Source of the DNA: Arthrobacter echini
Lineage (GTDB): Bacteria > Actinomycetota > Actinomycetes > Actinomycetales > Micrococcaceae
NCBI RefSeq assembly: GCF_008107445.1
Contig: NZ_VSLD01000004.1
Coordinates: forward strand, 215,025 to 279,024
Direction: 5' to 3'
Length of the DNA: 64,000 nucleotides
Positions 38,638 through 48,118 of the stretch are shown here, in pieces. A program made the position numbers and the translations under genes. Each line of letters begins with the position of its first letter. The first letter of the stretch is position 1. Under the pieces are notes generated by a model. The model was not told where the DNA came from and searched no databases. It saw only the letters and a list, made by a program, of their open reading frames with translations.

Positions 38638-39939
38638 GTGAGCGACTACACCGCACCGGACCTGACGACCGAACTCTTCACCCTCGAGGCCGACGAGGAC
38701 GCAACACGGGAGGGCCGCTTCGCGAAGTGGCTCGACGCCGAGGGGATCGGCTTCCACGACGGAATGACCGACCCCGAGGACTTCCCCCGCTTCCTCGAGG
38801 CGTTCCACGCCGACCAGCGGGTCCTGTGGGGCGTGTACGACGGCGCGCAACCCGCCGAGGCGCTCGACGCGGGCTACCCGGTGGCCACGTACGGCACCAT
38901 GGTGCATCCCATCAACGTCGGCGCCGCCCAGCTCGAGGCGCACCAGATCACGGCCGTGACGGTGCGGCCGAGCCACCGACGCAGGGGGATCCTCCGCTCG
39001 ATGATGACGAGGGACCTGCGCGAGGCGAAGGAGCGGGGTCTGCCGCTGGCGATCCTGACGGCATCGGAGGCCACCATCTACGGGCGGTTCGGCTTCGGAT
39101 GCGCCACCTTCACCCAGAGCGTCGAGGTGGACGTCCGGGAGCGGTTCGAGATCACCGCGCCCCGGAGCGGCACGACGACGCTCGTGGGGCGTGAGCACGC
39201 CGCGCGACTCGCCGCTGAGATCTTCGAGGGATTCCACGCTGTGACCTTCGGCTCCGTGGGCCGCCAGTACACGTACCCGCGCCGGGCGTCGGGCGAGTGG
39301 GGACGCGAGCGTCCCGTCGAGGACCGCGCGGTACGGATGGCCGTGCACTACGACGCCGCAGGAACTCCCGCAGGCTACGTGTCCTATCGCTTCGTGGGGT
39401 GGGAGACCACGCCGTACACCATGAAGATCGTGGACCTCGTGGCCACGACGCCGTCGGCGTACCTGGAACTGTGGCGCTATCTCGGAGCACTGGACCTGGT
39501 GCAGCGGATCACCTGGGACGAAGCACGTCGCGACGACCCGCTGGACTGGGCACTCCGCGACCGTCGCTGCTACGGCGTCAAGGGAGCGGACGACGTCCTG
39601 TGGGTCCGGCTGCTGGATGTCGCTGCCGCCTTGGGCGCGCGCTCCTACCGGGGCAGTGGCCGGCTCGTGCTGGAGGTCGAGGACTCCCTCGGACTCGTGG
39701 ACGGCTCGTACGTCCTGACCGTGGTGGACGGCGTGGCCGACGTCGAGCAGGTCGACGCCGCGACGGCACCCGACGCCACACTGACGGTCAACGCGCTCGG
39801 ATCCCTGTATCTCGGCGGCGTGCAGGCATCGGCACTCGCTGCGGCCGGCGCCCTCACCGCCCACGCGGAGGATGCCGTGCACCTCCTCGACACCCTGTTC
39901 GGCCGGGCCGAGGAACCGTACTGCATCACGCACTTCTAG
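38638..39939 (+). CDS. Eis-like GNAT acetyltransferase
   Basis: 433-residue acetyltransferase with the Eis layout. The N-terminal GNAT domain has the acetyl-CoA loop ITAVTVRPSHRRRGILRSMM (about 103-122) and GRFGFGCATF. A second degenerate GNAT region follows, then a C-terminal sterol-carrier-like domain ending in a free carboxylate (EEPYCITHF). That terminal Phe is the catalytic-base pattern of the Eis family. Family members acetylate aminoglycosides or other amines; the natural substrate here is unknown. GTG 38638 follows polA by 11 bp with its own -10 hexamer. Confidence 0.87.
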   Translation: MSDYTAPDLTTELFTLEADEDATREGRFAKWLDAEGIGFHDGMTDPEDFPRFLEAFHADQRVLWGVYDGAQPAEALDAGYPVATYGTMVHPINVGAAQLEAHQITAVTVRPSHRRRGILRSMMTRDLREAKERGLPLAILTASEATIYGRFGFGCATFTQSVEVDVRERFEITAPRSGTTTLVGREHAARLAAEIFEGFHAVTFGSVGRQYTYPRRASGEWGRERPVEDRAVRMAVHYDAAGTPAGYVSYRFVGWETTPYTMKIVDLVATTPSAYLELWRYLGALDLVQRITWDEARRDDPLDWALRDRRCYGVKGADDVLWVRLLDVAAALGARSYRGSGRLVLEVEDSLGLVDGSYVLTVVDGVADVEQVDAATAPDATLTVNALGSLYLGGVQASALAAAGALTAHAEDAVHLLDTLFGRAEEPYCITHF

Positions 39940-39986
39940 GCGGACGACACACGCAGGGCCGACCACCTGCCGCCTGCGGCCCTGCT

Positions 39987-40015
39987 TTGACCGTGTTGTG
40001 GCCCAGAGCTAGACT
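39987..40015 (+). promoter_or_regulatory. rpsA promoter
   Basis: TTGACC (39987-39992) and TAGACT (40010-40015) separated by exactly 17 bp, the best housekeeping promoter in the window. Transcription should begin near 40022, giving a 5' leader of about 130 nt. Confidence 0.85.
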
Positions 40016-40023
40016 GAGCAGGC

Positions 40024-40151
40024 GCGTAGTGCGCTCTGCGGATCTCCGGCCCACGCCGATCGATCAGGAGCGCACTGCCACTGCTATACCACCAGAGAGC
40101 CTCCCGAGGCTCTTCCCACATCGTCCACATCCACAACGGAGCCCCAACTAC
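40024..40151 (+). promoter_or_regulatory. Structured leader of rpsA
   Basis: Holds an agtgcgctc/gagcgcact pairing (about 40026-40034 with 40068-40076). It also holds a 7-bp hairpin AGAGCCT-CCCG-AGGCTCT (40096-40113) about 40 nt before the start codon. No strong Shine-Dalgarno precedes the ATG. In proteobacteria S1 represses its own translation through leader hairpins; an equivalent here is only a guess. Confidence 0.45.
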
Positions 40152-41633
40152 ATGACCATCACCACCACCGAGAAGCAAGGTGCCCCGCAGGTCGCTATCA
40201 ACGACATCGGCACCGCTGAGGACTTCCTCGCCGCGATCGACGCGACCATCAAGTACTTCAACGACGGAGATCTCGTCGAGGGTACCGTCGTCAAGGTCGA
40301 CCGCGACGAAGTCCTGCTCGACATCGGTTACAAGACCGAGGGTGTCATTCCTTCCCGCGAGCTTTCCATCAAGCACGACGTCGACCCCGGGGACGTCGTC
40401 TCCGTGGGCGACGAGGTGGAAGCCCTCGTCCTGACGAAGGAAGACAAAGAAGGCCGCCTGATCCTGTCCAAGAAGCGCGCTCAGTACGAGCGTGCCTGGG
40501 GCGACATCGAGAAGGTCAAGGAAGAGGACGGCGTCGTCACCGGCACCGTCATCGAGGTAGTCAAGGGTGGGCTCATCCTCGACATCGGCCTGCGTGGCTT
40601 CCTGCCCGCATCCCTCGTCGAGATGCGTCGCGTCCGTGACCTGGCTCCGTACATCGGCCAGCAGATCGAAGCGAAGATCATCGAGCTCGACAAGAACCGC
40701 AACAACGTCGTCCTGTCGCGTCGTGCGTGGCTCGAGCAGACCCAGTCCGAGGTGCGTTCCACGTTCCTCAACAAGCTCGAGAAGGGCCAGGTCCGTCCGG
40801 GCGTCGTCTCCTCGATCGTCAACTTCGGTGCGTTCGTGGACCTCGGCGGCGTCGACGGTCTGGTGCACGTCTCCGAGCTGTCCTGGAAGCACATCGACCA
40901 CCCGTCCGAGGTCGTCGAGGTGGGCCAGGAGGTCACGGTCGAGGTCCTCGAGGTCGATCTCGACCGCGAGCGGGTCTCGCTGTCGCTGAAGGCCACGCAG
41001 GAAGATCCCTGGCAGACCTTCGCCCGCACGCACGCCCTGGGCCAGGTCGTCCCGGGCAAGGTCACGAAGCTCGTCCCCTTCGGCGCGTTCGTCCGCGTCG
41101 AGGACGGCATCGAGGGACTCGTGCACATCTCCGAGCTCGCTGTCCGCCACGTCGAGTTGGCAGAGCAGGTCGTCTCCGTCGGCGACGAGCTCTTCGTCAA
41201 GGTCATCGACATCGATCTCGAGCGCCGCCGTATTTCCCTCAGCCTCAAGCAGGCCAATGAGGGCGTCGACGCGGACAGCACCGAGTTCGATCCGGCGCTC
41301 TACGGCATGGCCGCGGAGTACGACGACGAGGGCAACTACAAGTACCCCGAGGGCTTCGACCCCGAGTCGAACGAATGGCTCGAGGGCTACGAGACGCAGC
41401 GAGCCACCTGGGAAGCGCAGTACGCCGAGGCCCAGTCCCGCTGGGAGGCCCACAAGAAGCAGGTCGTCCAGCACGAGTCGGACGACGCCCGGGCCGCCAG
41501 CGAGCCGGCGGAGTCCAGCTCCTCGAGTTCCTCGAGCTACTCCTCCGACCCCGTGGTCGCGGACACCGGTTCCGGGACACTCGCCTCCGACGAGGCTCTC
41601 GCGGCTCTCCGCGAGAAGCTCACCGGAGCGTAG
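40152..41633 (+). CDS. rpsA: 30S ribosomal protein S1
   Basis: Binds mRNA on the 30S subunit. 493 residues with four S1/OB repeats, about 37-105 (VEGTVVKVDRDEVLLDIG), 123-190 (VTGTVIEVVKGGLILDIG), 208-278 (RPGVVSSIVNFGAFVDLG) and 295-365 (VPGKVTKLVPFGAFVRVE). This matches the four-repeat actinobacterial S1. The C-terminal 130 residues are acidic and polar with a run of serines (about 458-467). ATG 40152 gives the typical N-terminus MTITTTEK. It has a strong upstream promoter and a strong terminator behind it, so it is a single-gene unit. Confidence 0.97.
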   Translation: MTITTTEKQGAPQVAINDIGTAEDFLAAIDATIKYFNDGDLVEGTVVKVDRDEVLLDIGYKTEGVIPSRELSIKHDVDPGDVVSVGDEVEALVLTKEDKEGRLILSKKRAQYERAWGDIEKVKEEDGVVTGTVIEVVKGGLILDIGLRGFLPASLVEMRRVRDLAPYIGQQIEAKIIELDKNRNNVVLSRRAWLEQTQSEVRSTFLNKLEKGQVRPGVVSSIVNFGAFVDLGGVDGLVHVSELSWKHIDHPSEVVEVGQEVTVEVLEVDLDRERVSLSLKATQEDPWQTFARTHALGQVVPGKVTKLVPFGAFVRVEDGIEGLVHISELAVRHVELAEQVVSVGDELFVKVIDIDLERRRISLSLKQANEGVDADSTEFDPALYGMAAEYDDEGNYKYPEGFDPESNEWLEGYETQRATWEAQYAEAQSRWEAHKKQVVQHESDDARAASEPAESSSSSSSSYSSDPVVADTGSGTLASDEALAALREKLTGA

Positions 41634-41655
41634 TTCGCCGGTCCTGCAGCACCCC

Positions 41656-41694
41656 GACAGCAGCCCCCCGTCCACTGGACGGGGGGCTGCTGTC
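41656..41694. terminator. rpsA terminator, bidirectional
   Basis: 19-bp perfect inverted repeat, gacagcagccccccgtcca and its complement around a single C (effective loop about 5 nt). It is followed at about 20 nt by a T-rich stretch (tatctttt). It also faces the converging methyltransferase gene. Confidence 0.85.
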
Positions 41695-41781
41695 GCGTGA
41701 AGGAGTTGTATCTTTTCAGGCGGGCGCTTGCGCCTTCCGGATGGGGATCCGGAGCCGTCCGCGGGCGTCCCGCTCACCGGG

Positions 41782-42957
41782 TCAGCGGCGGGTGGAGCAG
41801 GTGATCGTGTACCGGGAGGACCGCTCCACCTGTCGGGTGGGGCCGATGGTCCGCTCGAGGGCGGACCGATAGCGCAGATGGCTGTTCCAGACCGTCCACA
41901 GTTCACCCCCAGGGACCAGGACCCGCGCGCACGCCTGGAAGAGGCGATGCGCCGCACCGGTGTGCACGGTGCTGCCGAGATGGAACGGCGGATTGAGGAC
42001 GATCAGCCCGGACGAGCCGTCCGGCCGTTCGGACAGGGCGTCGTCCCGGCTCACCGTGATCCGGTCCCGGACGCCGTTCGCCTCCGCCGTCGCCAGCGTC
42101 GACGCGACCGCCGAGGCGGACTGATCGGTGGCATGGACGCGCCGCCCCGGGTCGGTCAGGGCGAGGTACGCGGCGACCGTCCCGTTGCCGCAGCCCAGGT
42201 CGATCACGTCGGCGTCCGTCTGTCCAGACGGGTCGGAGGGGACCACCGGGCCGGTCAGGGCCCGCAGGTGGGGCAGAATGAGCCGCGTCCCCGGGTCGAG
42301 CGCGGCACCACCGAAGGTCGCACCATAGGCGCGTAGCTCGAGCGGGCGTTCGAGGCCGACGTCGTGCCTCCCGTTCCGGGGCAGGGGCGGCGCGACATCG
42401 CTCCGGGGATCGCCGGCGGTCAGCACGCGGGCCTTCTGCCGGGCGTGACCTGCGCCCACCTCGCCGAAGGAGGTGTCGAGCACAGCGTTCATGGACAGGG
42501 TCATGTGCTTGACCCGGCCGGCCAGGAACACCCGGACGCCGGGCGCGGCGTGGGCGGCGATGGTCCGGGCGATCTCGTCGAGTTCGTCCAGGGATCGCGG
42601 CAGGCGCACCAGCACGGTGTCCGCGCCGGCCAGCAGGGAGGCTCCGAGGGGGAACGCGCGGTACACCCCGTCGAGGCCCTGCCCGGCGGCGTTGAGGGCC
42701 AGCGCGCGTTCGCCGACCACCGAGTCCTGGAACACCCTGATATCGGTCCGACCGGAGAGCTGGGCCGCTCCGAGGGTCAGGGCGCCGTAGGAGTCGTTGA
42801 TCGTGGCGATGCCGCCCCTGCCGCCGGGGTGGTCCACGGCCGCCAGCCGGTGGCGCGCCGTGTCGAGGAGCAGGCGGTCCGCCGCGTCCACCGCGTCCAG
42901 CTCGGGTGCCTCGACGTCAGGGCGGCGGCGCAGGAGGTCGAGGCTGAACGGGATCAT
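41782..42957 (-). CDS. RsmC/RlmG-like rRNA guanine-N2 methyltransferase
   Basis: 391-residue two-domain protein. The N-terminal half resembles the inactive duplicated domain of RsmC. The C-terminal Rossmann domain has the SAM-binding DVIDLGCGNGTVAAYLA (about 250-266) and the catalytic NPPFHLGS (about 322-329), where NPPF marks amino-group methylation. Family members modify guanine in 16S or 23S rRNA; which base is modified here cannot be told. The frame extends upstream. I choose ATG 42957 because TACGAT lies 7 nt before it; ATG 42966 would fall inside that hexamer. Confidence 0.85.
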   Translation of the reverse strand: MIPFSLDLLRRRPDVEAPELDAVDAADRLLLDTARHRLAAVDHPGGRGGIATINDSYGALTLGAAQLSGRTDIRVFQDSVVGERALALNAAGQGLDGVYRAFPLGASLLAGADTVLVRLPRSLDELDEIARTIAAHAAPGVRVFLAGRVKHMTLSMNAVLDTSFGEVGAGHARQKARVLTAGDPRSDVAPPLPRNGRHDVGLERPLELRAYGATFGGAALDPGTRLILPHLRALTGPVVPSDPSGQTDADVIDLGCGNGTVAAYLALTDPGRRVHATDQSASAVASTLATAEANGVRDRITVSRDDALSERPDGSSGLIVLNPPFHLGSTVHTGAAHRLFQACARVLVPGGELWTVWNSHLRYRSALERTIGPTRQVERSSRYTITCSTRR

Positions 42958-42964
42958 CCGCTCC

Positions 42965-42970
42965 ATCGTA
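42965..42970 (-). promoter_or_regulatory. Leaderless promoter -10 of the RsmC-like gene
   Basis: TACGAT on the minus strand, ending 7 nt before ATG 42957. Confidence 0.55.
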
Positions 42971-43000
42971 GGCGACCCGCGCGGTACCGGCCCGGCAGTC

Positions 43001-44677
43001 CTAGCGGGACGCCGCCTGCACCTCCACCAGGAGGTCCTTCTCCGTGACGAGGGCCAGGGAGAGCGTCCTGTACCCCACCGTGTCGAAGAGCACCGTGATG
43101 ACGTGGTCCTCGTACCCCATGACGGTCCCGCGGCCCCACTGCGGATGCTCGACCTCCGCCTCGATGTCGAACGGTGCCTCCGGCGGGGCCTGCTCCCGGG
43201 CGGCAGCCGTCCCGTCCGGAGTGTCGGCGGAGCGTCCGGCCTCCGAGCAGTTGTCGCAGTTCCCGCACGGGTCGGCCGGTTCGTCGCCGAAGTAGGAGAG
43301 CAGGGACTGCCGGCGGCAGCGGCTGGTCTCGGCATAGCGGCGGACCATTTCGATGCGCGACAGATCGATGCTCTCGCGATTCTCCGCCTGCTCCACCGCC
43401 CCCGCCACGGCGTCGGACGCGCTCGTCCTGCGTGCGCGGTATCCCTTCACCCCGTCCTTCACGCTGCCCCCCGCCACCAGGAGATTCACCAGACCGGTGA
43501 GCTTCCGCCCGGACAGGCCGGACAGTTCCCTGAGCTTCTTCATGCTGACAGGCCGGTCCTGTGCGCTGAGGAGGAGGAACAGCTCCCTGAGCTGGCTGCG
43601 GCTCGCGGAGGTGGAGGCGAAGAACCGTCGGAGGGAGAGGTCCTCCGGACGGTAGTGCAGCACCGCCCGAGCCGGCTGCCCGTCGCGGCCCGCGCGGCCG
43701 ATCTCCTGGTAGTAGCCGTCCAGCGAGTCCGAGACGTCCGCGTGGACGACGAAACGGACATCGGGCTTGTCCACGCCCATCCCGAACGCGGTCGTGGCGA
43801 CGACGACGTCGATCCGACCGTCCAGGAAGCCGTCGTGGACGGCTTCGCGCTGGTTCTTCGGGCGTCCGGCGTGGTAGGCGTCGGCGTTCCTGCCGCCGGC
43901 CTTCAGCTCGACGGCCAGGGCATCGGCCGCCTTCTTCGTCGCGACGTACACCAGGCCCGGGCCGTCGAGACCGAGAACCTGCTCACGGACCGCGCGATCC
44001 TTGTCCGCGTCCTCCACGTACTGGATCACCTCGAGGGAGATGTTGGGGCGATCGAACCCCTCCACGAGCACGAACGGGTCCTCCAGGTGGAGCCCCTCGA
44101 CGATCTCCTTCTGGACGGGCCGCGACGCCGTCGCGGTAAGGGCCACCACCGGCGCACGCAGGCTCCTCAGGAGGTGGCCCAGCTGGAGGTAGTCGGGCCG
44201 GAAGTCGTGCCCCCAGGAGGAGACGCAGTGTGCCTCGTCGACGACCAGGAGGGACACGTCGAGACCCAGCAGCCGCTCCATCACGTCGTCGCGGGCCAGC
44301 TGCTCGGGCGCGAGGAAGAGGAACTTGGCCCGCCCGGTCTCGTCGTCGTCGGCCGCTGCCTCCCAGGCCTCCTCCCGTTCGGAGGCCCCGAGGTCGGAAT
44401 TGAGGACGCGGGCCCGCTCGGCACCGGTGTGTCGGTTGATGGACTCGGCCTGGTCGTGCTGCAGGGCGATGAGCGGGGAGATCACCACGGCAACACCGGG
44501 CAGGGTCATGGCCGGTACCTGGTAGATCGCGGACTTGCCGGACCCCGTGGGCATCACACAGAGCACGCTGCTGCCACCCAGCAGTGCCTGCATCGCCTGT
44601 TCCTGGCTCCGGCGCAGCTCGCTCCACCCGAACACGGTTGCCGCAGTGCGTCGGCACTCCTCCAGCGTGGTCCTCAC
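43001..44677 (-). CDS. recQ: RecQ-family ATP-dependent DNA helicase
   Basis: 3'-5' DNA helicase for recombination and fork repair. 558 residues. Superfamily 2 motifs: VMPTGSGKSAIYQVPA (Walker A), VVDEAHCVSSWGHDFRPDY (DEAH plus the RecQ aromatic loop), ALTATA, FDRPNI, TTAFGMGVDKPDVR and YQEIGRAGRDG. The zinc-binding RecQ-Ct cysteines are in SRCRRQSLLSYFG and DPCGNCDNC (about 447-474). There is no HRDC domain. Instead the last 60 residues form a small beta-rich domain (EHPQWGRGTVMGYEDHVITV, VGYRTLSL) seen in actinobacterial RecQ proteins. GTG start with gaggagga upstream. Confidence 0.93.
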   Translation of the reverse strand: MRTTLEECRRTAATVFGWSELRRSQEQAMQALLGGSSVLCVMPTGSGKSAIYQVPAMTLPGVAVVISPLIALQHDQAESINRHTGAERARVLNSDLGASEREEAWEAAADDDETGRAKFLFLAPEQLARDDVMERLLGLDVSLLVVDEAHCVSSWGHDFRPDYLQLGHLLRSLRAPVVALTATASRPVQKEIVEGLHLEDPFVLVEGFDRPNISLEVIQYVEDADKDRAVREQVLGLDGPGLVYVATKKAADALAVELKAGGRNADAYHAGRPKNQREAVHDGFLDGRIDVVVATTAFGMGVDKPDVRFVVHADVSDSLDGYYQEIGRAGRDGQPARAVLHYRPEDLSLRRFFASTSASRSQLRELFLLLSAQDRPVSMKKLRELSGLSGRKLTGLVNLLVAGGSVKDGVKGYRARRTSASDAVAGAVEQAENRESIDLSRIEMVRRYAETSRCRRQSLLSYFGDEPADPCGNCDNCSEAGRSADTPDGTAAAREQAPPEAPFDIEAEVEHPQWGRGTVMGYEDHVITVLFDTVGYRTLSLALVTEKDLLVEVQAASR

Positions 44678-44823
44678 GGTCCTCCTCGTCGATATCGGTG
44701 GTTCCAGCGTAGGGAGATCCTCCGACGGTCCGCCGCCGGTCCGGCGCCACGAGGGGTCTTGACAGCGCCTGCCGCCTGCTGGGCCGGGAGTGGATCGTCC
44801 ACGGCAGGGACCGCGGGCCGCGC

Positions 44824-44829
44824 TAGGGT
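44824..44829 (+). promoter_or_regulatory. Leaderless promoter -10 of coaE
   Basis: TAGGGT ends 6 nt before ATG 44836. Confidence 0.65.
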
Positions 44830-44835
44830 GAATCC

Positions 44836-45801
44836 ATGCTGCGCATCGGACTCACAGGAGGCATCGCCGCAGGGAAATCGGTGGTCGCCCGCCACTTCCG
44901 CGACCTCGGCGCCGTCCTCGTGGATGCCGACGTGCTGGCGCGAGCGGCGCTCGAGCCGGGCTCGGAGGGTCTGCACGAGGTTGTCGCGGCCTTCGGTGCG
45001 TCGGTGCTCGGGGCCGACGGCGGCCTGGACCGGGCGATGCTCGGCAGGCTCGTGTTCGCCGACGACCGTGCACGGGAGCAGCTGAACGGGATCGTACATC
45101 CCCGCGTCCGGTCCGCGGCCGCCCAGCTCATCGCGGCCGCGCCCCAGGACGCGATCGTGGTCGAGGACATCCCGCTCCTCGTCGAGACGGGCCAGGCGCC
45201 GCGATTCCACCTCGTCGTCGTCGTCGACGCCCCGGACGAGGAGCGTGTGGCGCGCATGGTGGAGCAGCGCTCCATGGGGCGTTCCGATGCGCTGCAGCGC
45301 ATCGCCGCGCAGGCGTCGCGGGAGGAGAGGCTGCGCGAGGCCGACGCCGTGCTCGTGAACGACGCCGCCCTGGACGACCTCCTCGCGGCGACCCGGGCGC
45401 TCTGGCACGGGCGGGTCGTCCCGTTCCGGGACAATCTCGCGGCGCCCCGGCCCGCCGTCCTGCCGCCGTCGACGACGGAGGGTCTCGCCGGGACGAGCGC
45501 GCTCGGCCGACGGATCGTCGCGAAGCTGGAGGCCTCTCTCCCGGAGGGGACGGCCCTCCCTGCGGTCCTGGACGAGGCGGTACGCACCGCGTCCGACGAC
45601 GTGGCGGCCACCAGCATCCGCCTACCGCTCCGCAGGGCGTCGAAATCAGCTCAGGTGTCCCTCGCCCTGGCAGCCGCCGGCTTCCCCCGGGCTGCCGACC
45701 GGGATCACCCCGGTGCCGGCCCGGAGGCCGTCCACCGTTCCGCGGATCCGGCACTCGACGTGGCGATCCTCGTCGCCGCGCCGCACGCCGGAGGAGCCTG
45801 A
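44836..45801 (+). CDS. coaE: Dephospho-CoA kinase with decayed C-terminal extension
   Basis: Last step of coenzyme A synthesis, phosphorylates the ribose 3'-OH of dephospho-CoA. 321 residues. The kinase is residues 1 to about 195: [18 protein letters not shown] (P-loop), [22 protein letters not shown] and [12 protein letters not shown]. The remaining 120 residues align in layout with the GrpB/UPF0157 domain fused to CoaE in mycobacteria ([32 protein letters not shown]). They lack the HIGST-type active motif and seem worn. Leaderless start. The next gene is uvrB. Confidence 0.92.
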   Translation: MLRIGLTGGIAAGKSVVARHFRDLGAVLVDADVLARAALEPGSEGLHEVVAAFGASVLGADGGLDRAMLGRLVFADDRAREQLNGIVHPRVRSAAAQLIAAAPQDAIVVEDIPLLVETGQAPRFHLVVVVDAPDEERVARMVEQRSMGRSDALQRIAAQASREERLREADAVLVNDAALDDLLAATRALWHGRVVPFRDNLAAPRPAVLPPSTTEGLAGTSALGRRIVAKLEASLPEGTALPAVLDEAVRTASDDVAATSIRLPLRRASKSAQVSLALAAAGFPRAADRDHPGAGPEAVHRSADPALDVAILVAAPHAGGA

Positions 45802-45866
45802 CCGGGCGCGGGCCGGGGCGCATTCAGCCTGCAGCACACTCAGGGTGAAGTGTCACTCCCAGGCAC

Positions 45867-45872
45867 TATCTT
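45867..45872 (+). promoter_or_regulatory. Leaderless promoter -10 of uvrB
   Basis: TATCTT ends 6 nt before ATG 45879. No clear LexA box is seen next to it. Confidence 0.6.
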
Positions 45873-45878
45873 TGAGGC

Positions 45879-47954
45879 ATGAGTCTTGCGCAGGAGATCA
45901 AGCGTGTCGTGGCACCGTTCGAGGTCATCAGCGAGTACACGCCCGCGGGCGACCAGCCGACCGCCATCAAGGAACTCTCGGAGCGCATCAACGCGGGCGA
46001 GAAGGACGTGGTGCTGCTCGGCGCCACCGGTACGGGCAAGAGTGCCACCACCGCCTGGCTGATCGAGCAGGTGCAGCGCCCCACCCTGGTCATGGTGCAG
46101 AACAAGACGCTCGCCGCGCAGCTGGCCAACGAGTTCCGGGAACTCCTGCCGAACAACGCGGTGGAGTACTTCGTGTCCTACTACGACTACTACCAGCCCG
46201 AGGCGTACGTCCCGCAGACCGACACCTTCATCGAGAAGGACTCCTCGATCAACGAGGAGGTGGAGCGCCTCCGCCACTCGGCCACCAACGCGCTCCTGAC
46301 CCGCCGCGACGTGATCGTCGTCGCCACCGTGTCCTGCATCTACGGGCTCGGCACGCCGGAGGAGTACATCAACAAGATGGTCACCCTGCGGCGCGGGGAC
46401 CAGATGAACAGGGACGAGCTGCTCCGGCAGTTCGTGGGCATGCAGTACACGCGCAACGACATCGACTTCCACCGCGGCACCTTCCGTGTCCGCGGGGACA
46501 CCGTGGAGATCATCCCCATGTACGAGGAGCACGCGCTGCGGATCGAGTTCTTCGGGGACGAGGTGGAGAAAATCTACACGCTCGACCCGCTGACGGGCAA
46601 CGTGATCCGCGAGGAGGAGGAGATGTACGTGTTCCCGGCCTCGCACTACGTGGCCGGCGAGGACCGCATGACGCGTGCCATCAAGGACATCGAGGACGAA
46701 CTGCAGCAGCGCCTGGCGGAGCTCGAATCGCAGAACAAGCTCGTCGAGGCGCAGCGCCTGCGGATGCGCGTCACCTACGATCTGGAGATGATGCAGCAGA
46801 TGGGCTTCTGCAACGGCATCGAGAACTACTCCCGGCACATCGACGGCCGCGATCCGGCCTCGGCGCCGCACTGCCTCCTGGACTACTTCCCCGACGACTT
46901 CCTGCTGGTCGTCGACGAATCCCACGTGACGATCCCGCAGATCGGTGCCATGTACGAGGGAGACATGTCGCGCAAGCGCACCCTCGTGGACCACGGCTTC
47001 CGGCTTCCGTCGGCGATGGACAACCGGCCGCTCAAGTGGGACGAGTTCCAGGACCGTATCGGCCAGACCGTCTATCTCTCGGCGACCCCGGGCAAGTACG
47101 AACTCGGCAAGGCCGACGGCTACGTGCAGCAGATCATCCGGCCCACGGGTCTCGTGGACCCCGAGGTGGTGGTGAAGCCGACCAAGGGGCAGATCGACGA
47201 TCTGCTCGACGAGATCCGCAAGCGCGTGGAGATCAATGAGCGCGTCCTCGTCACGACACTCACCAAGCGCATGGCCGAGGACCTGACGGGGTATCTCCTG
47301 GAACACGGGGTGAAGGTCGAGTACCTGCACTCCGACGTCGACACCCTGCGGCGCGTCGAGCTCCTCCGGGAGCTACGGATGGGCACCTTCGACGTGCTCG
47401 TGGGCATCAACCTCCTCCGCGAGGGCCTCGACCTGCCGGAGGTCTCGCTCGTGAGCATCCTCGACGCGGACAAGGAGGGCTTCCTCAGGAGCACGACATC
47501 GCTGATCCAGACCATCGGCCGCGCTGCCCGCAACGTCTCCGGCGAGGTCCACATGTACGCCGACCGGATCACGGACTCGATGGAGCGCGCGATCGACGAG
47601 ACGAACAGGCGCCGCGCCATCCAGGTGGCGCACAACCTCGAGCACGGCATCGATCCCACACCGCTGCGCAAGCGTATTGCCGACATCACGGACACCATCA
47701 ACCGGGAGGACGCCGACACGCGAGCGCTGCTCGAGGAGGCCGCCCGGGGGAAGAAGCCGAAGAGGGGTGCGGGTCGGGCCGAGGGTCTCGCCTCCGTACC
47801 GGCGGAGGACCTCACGGATCTCATCCAGCAGCTGACCGATCAGATGCACTCGGCCGCAGCCGATCTGCACTTCGAGCTCGCCGGCCGGCTCCGGGACGAG
47901 GTGGGCGACCTGAAGAAGGAGCTCCGGCAGATGCAATCGGCCGGCCACGCCTGA
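45879..47954 (+). CDS. uvrB: Excinuclease ABC subunit B
   Basis: Damage-verification helicase of nucleotide excision repair; takes DNA from UvrA and recruits UvrC. 691 residues. Walker [16 protein letters not shown] (about 45-59), the beta-hairpin region [39 protein letters not shown] and [16 protein letters not shown] with motif [11 protein letters not shown]. The C-terminal UVR domain (about 640-685) pairs with UvrC. ATG 45879 chosen with TATCTT 6 nt upstream (leaderless). Confidence 0.97.
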   Translation: MSLAQEIKRVVAPFEVISEYTPAGDQPTAIKELSERINAGEKDVVLLGATGTGKSATTAWLIEQVQRPTLVMVQNKTLAAQLANEFRELLPNNAVEYFVSYYDYYQPEAYVPQTDTFIEKDSSINEEVERLRHSATNALLTRRDVIVVATVSCIYGLGTPEEYINKMVTLRRGDQMNRDELLRQFVGMQYTRNDIDFHRGTFRVRGDTVEIIPMYEEHALRIEFFGDEVEKIYTLDPLTGNVIREEEEMYVFPASHYVAGEDRMTRAIKDIEDELQQRLAELESQNKLVEAQRLRMRVTYDLEMMQQMGFCNGIENYSRHIDGRDPASAPHCLLDYFPDDFLLVVDESHVTIPQIGAMYEGDMSRKRTLVDHGFRLPSAMDNRPLKWDEFQDRIGQTVYLSATPGKYELGKADGYVQQIIRPTGLVDPEVVVKPTKGQIDDLLDEIRKRVEINERVLVTTLTKRMAEDLTGYLLEHGVKVEYLHSDVDTLRRVELLRELRMGTFDVLVGINLLREGLDLPEVSLVSILDADKEGFLRSTTSLIQTIGRAARNVSGEVHMYADRITDSMERAIDETNRRRAIQVAHNLEHGIDPTPLRKRIADITDTINREDADTRALLEEAARGKKPKRGAGRAEGLASVPAEDLTDLIQQLTDQMHSAAADLHFELAGRLRDEVGDLKKELRQMQSAGHA

Positions 47955-47969
47955 AAGGTGAGGGTCCGG

Positions 47970-47975
47970 TAGGAT
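47970..47975 (+). promoter_or_regulatory. terC promoter -10
   Basis: TAGGAT located so that transcription would start near 47982, exactly where the riboswitch begins. Confidence 0.6.
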
Positions 47976-47982
47976 CGTGGGG

Positions 47983-48088
47983 ACGTAGGGGAGTATCCCA
48001 AGCGCTACGGACGTCAGCACGCGGGGCATCGTCGCTCCGCCGGACGTAGCGGTCAGCCGGCCCGAGGCCGCGGCGGAGAGACTTACGG
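47983..48088 (+). promoter_or_regulatory. yybP-ykoY-type manganese riboswitch
   Basis: The 5' strand acgtaggggagtatccc (47983-47999) and 3' strand ggagagacttacgg (48075-48088) carry the conserved GGGGAGUA and GAGACUUAC halves that close the aptamer. Between them lie gctacggacgtcagcacg, which holds the loop implicated in metal binding, and a GC-rich hairpin. This motif senses Mn2+ and typically precedes TerC/Alx-type genes, as here. It ends about 30 nt before the terC start; a ribosome site (ggaagg, 48107-48112) lies in that spacer, so translational control is likely. Confidence 0.85.
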
Positions 48089-48118
48089 CAGTCCAGCGCG
48101 AACTCCGGAAGGTATCCC

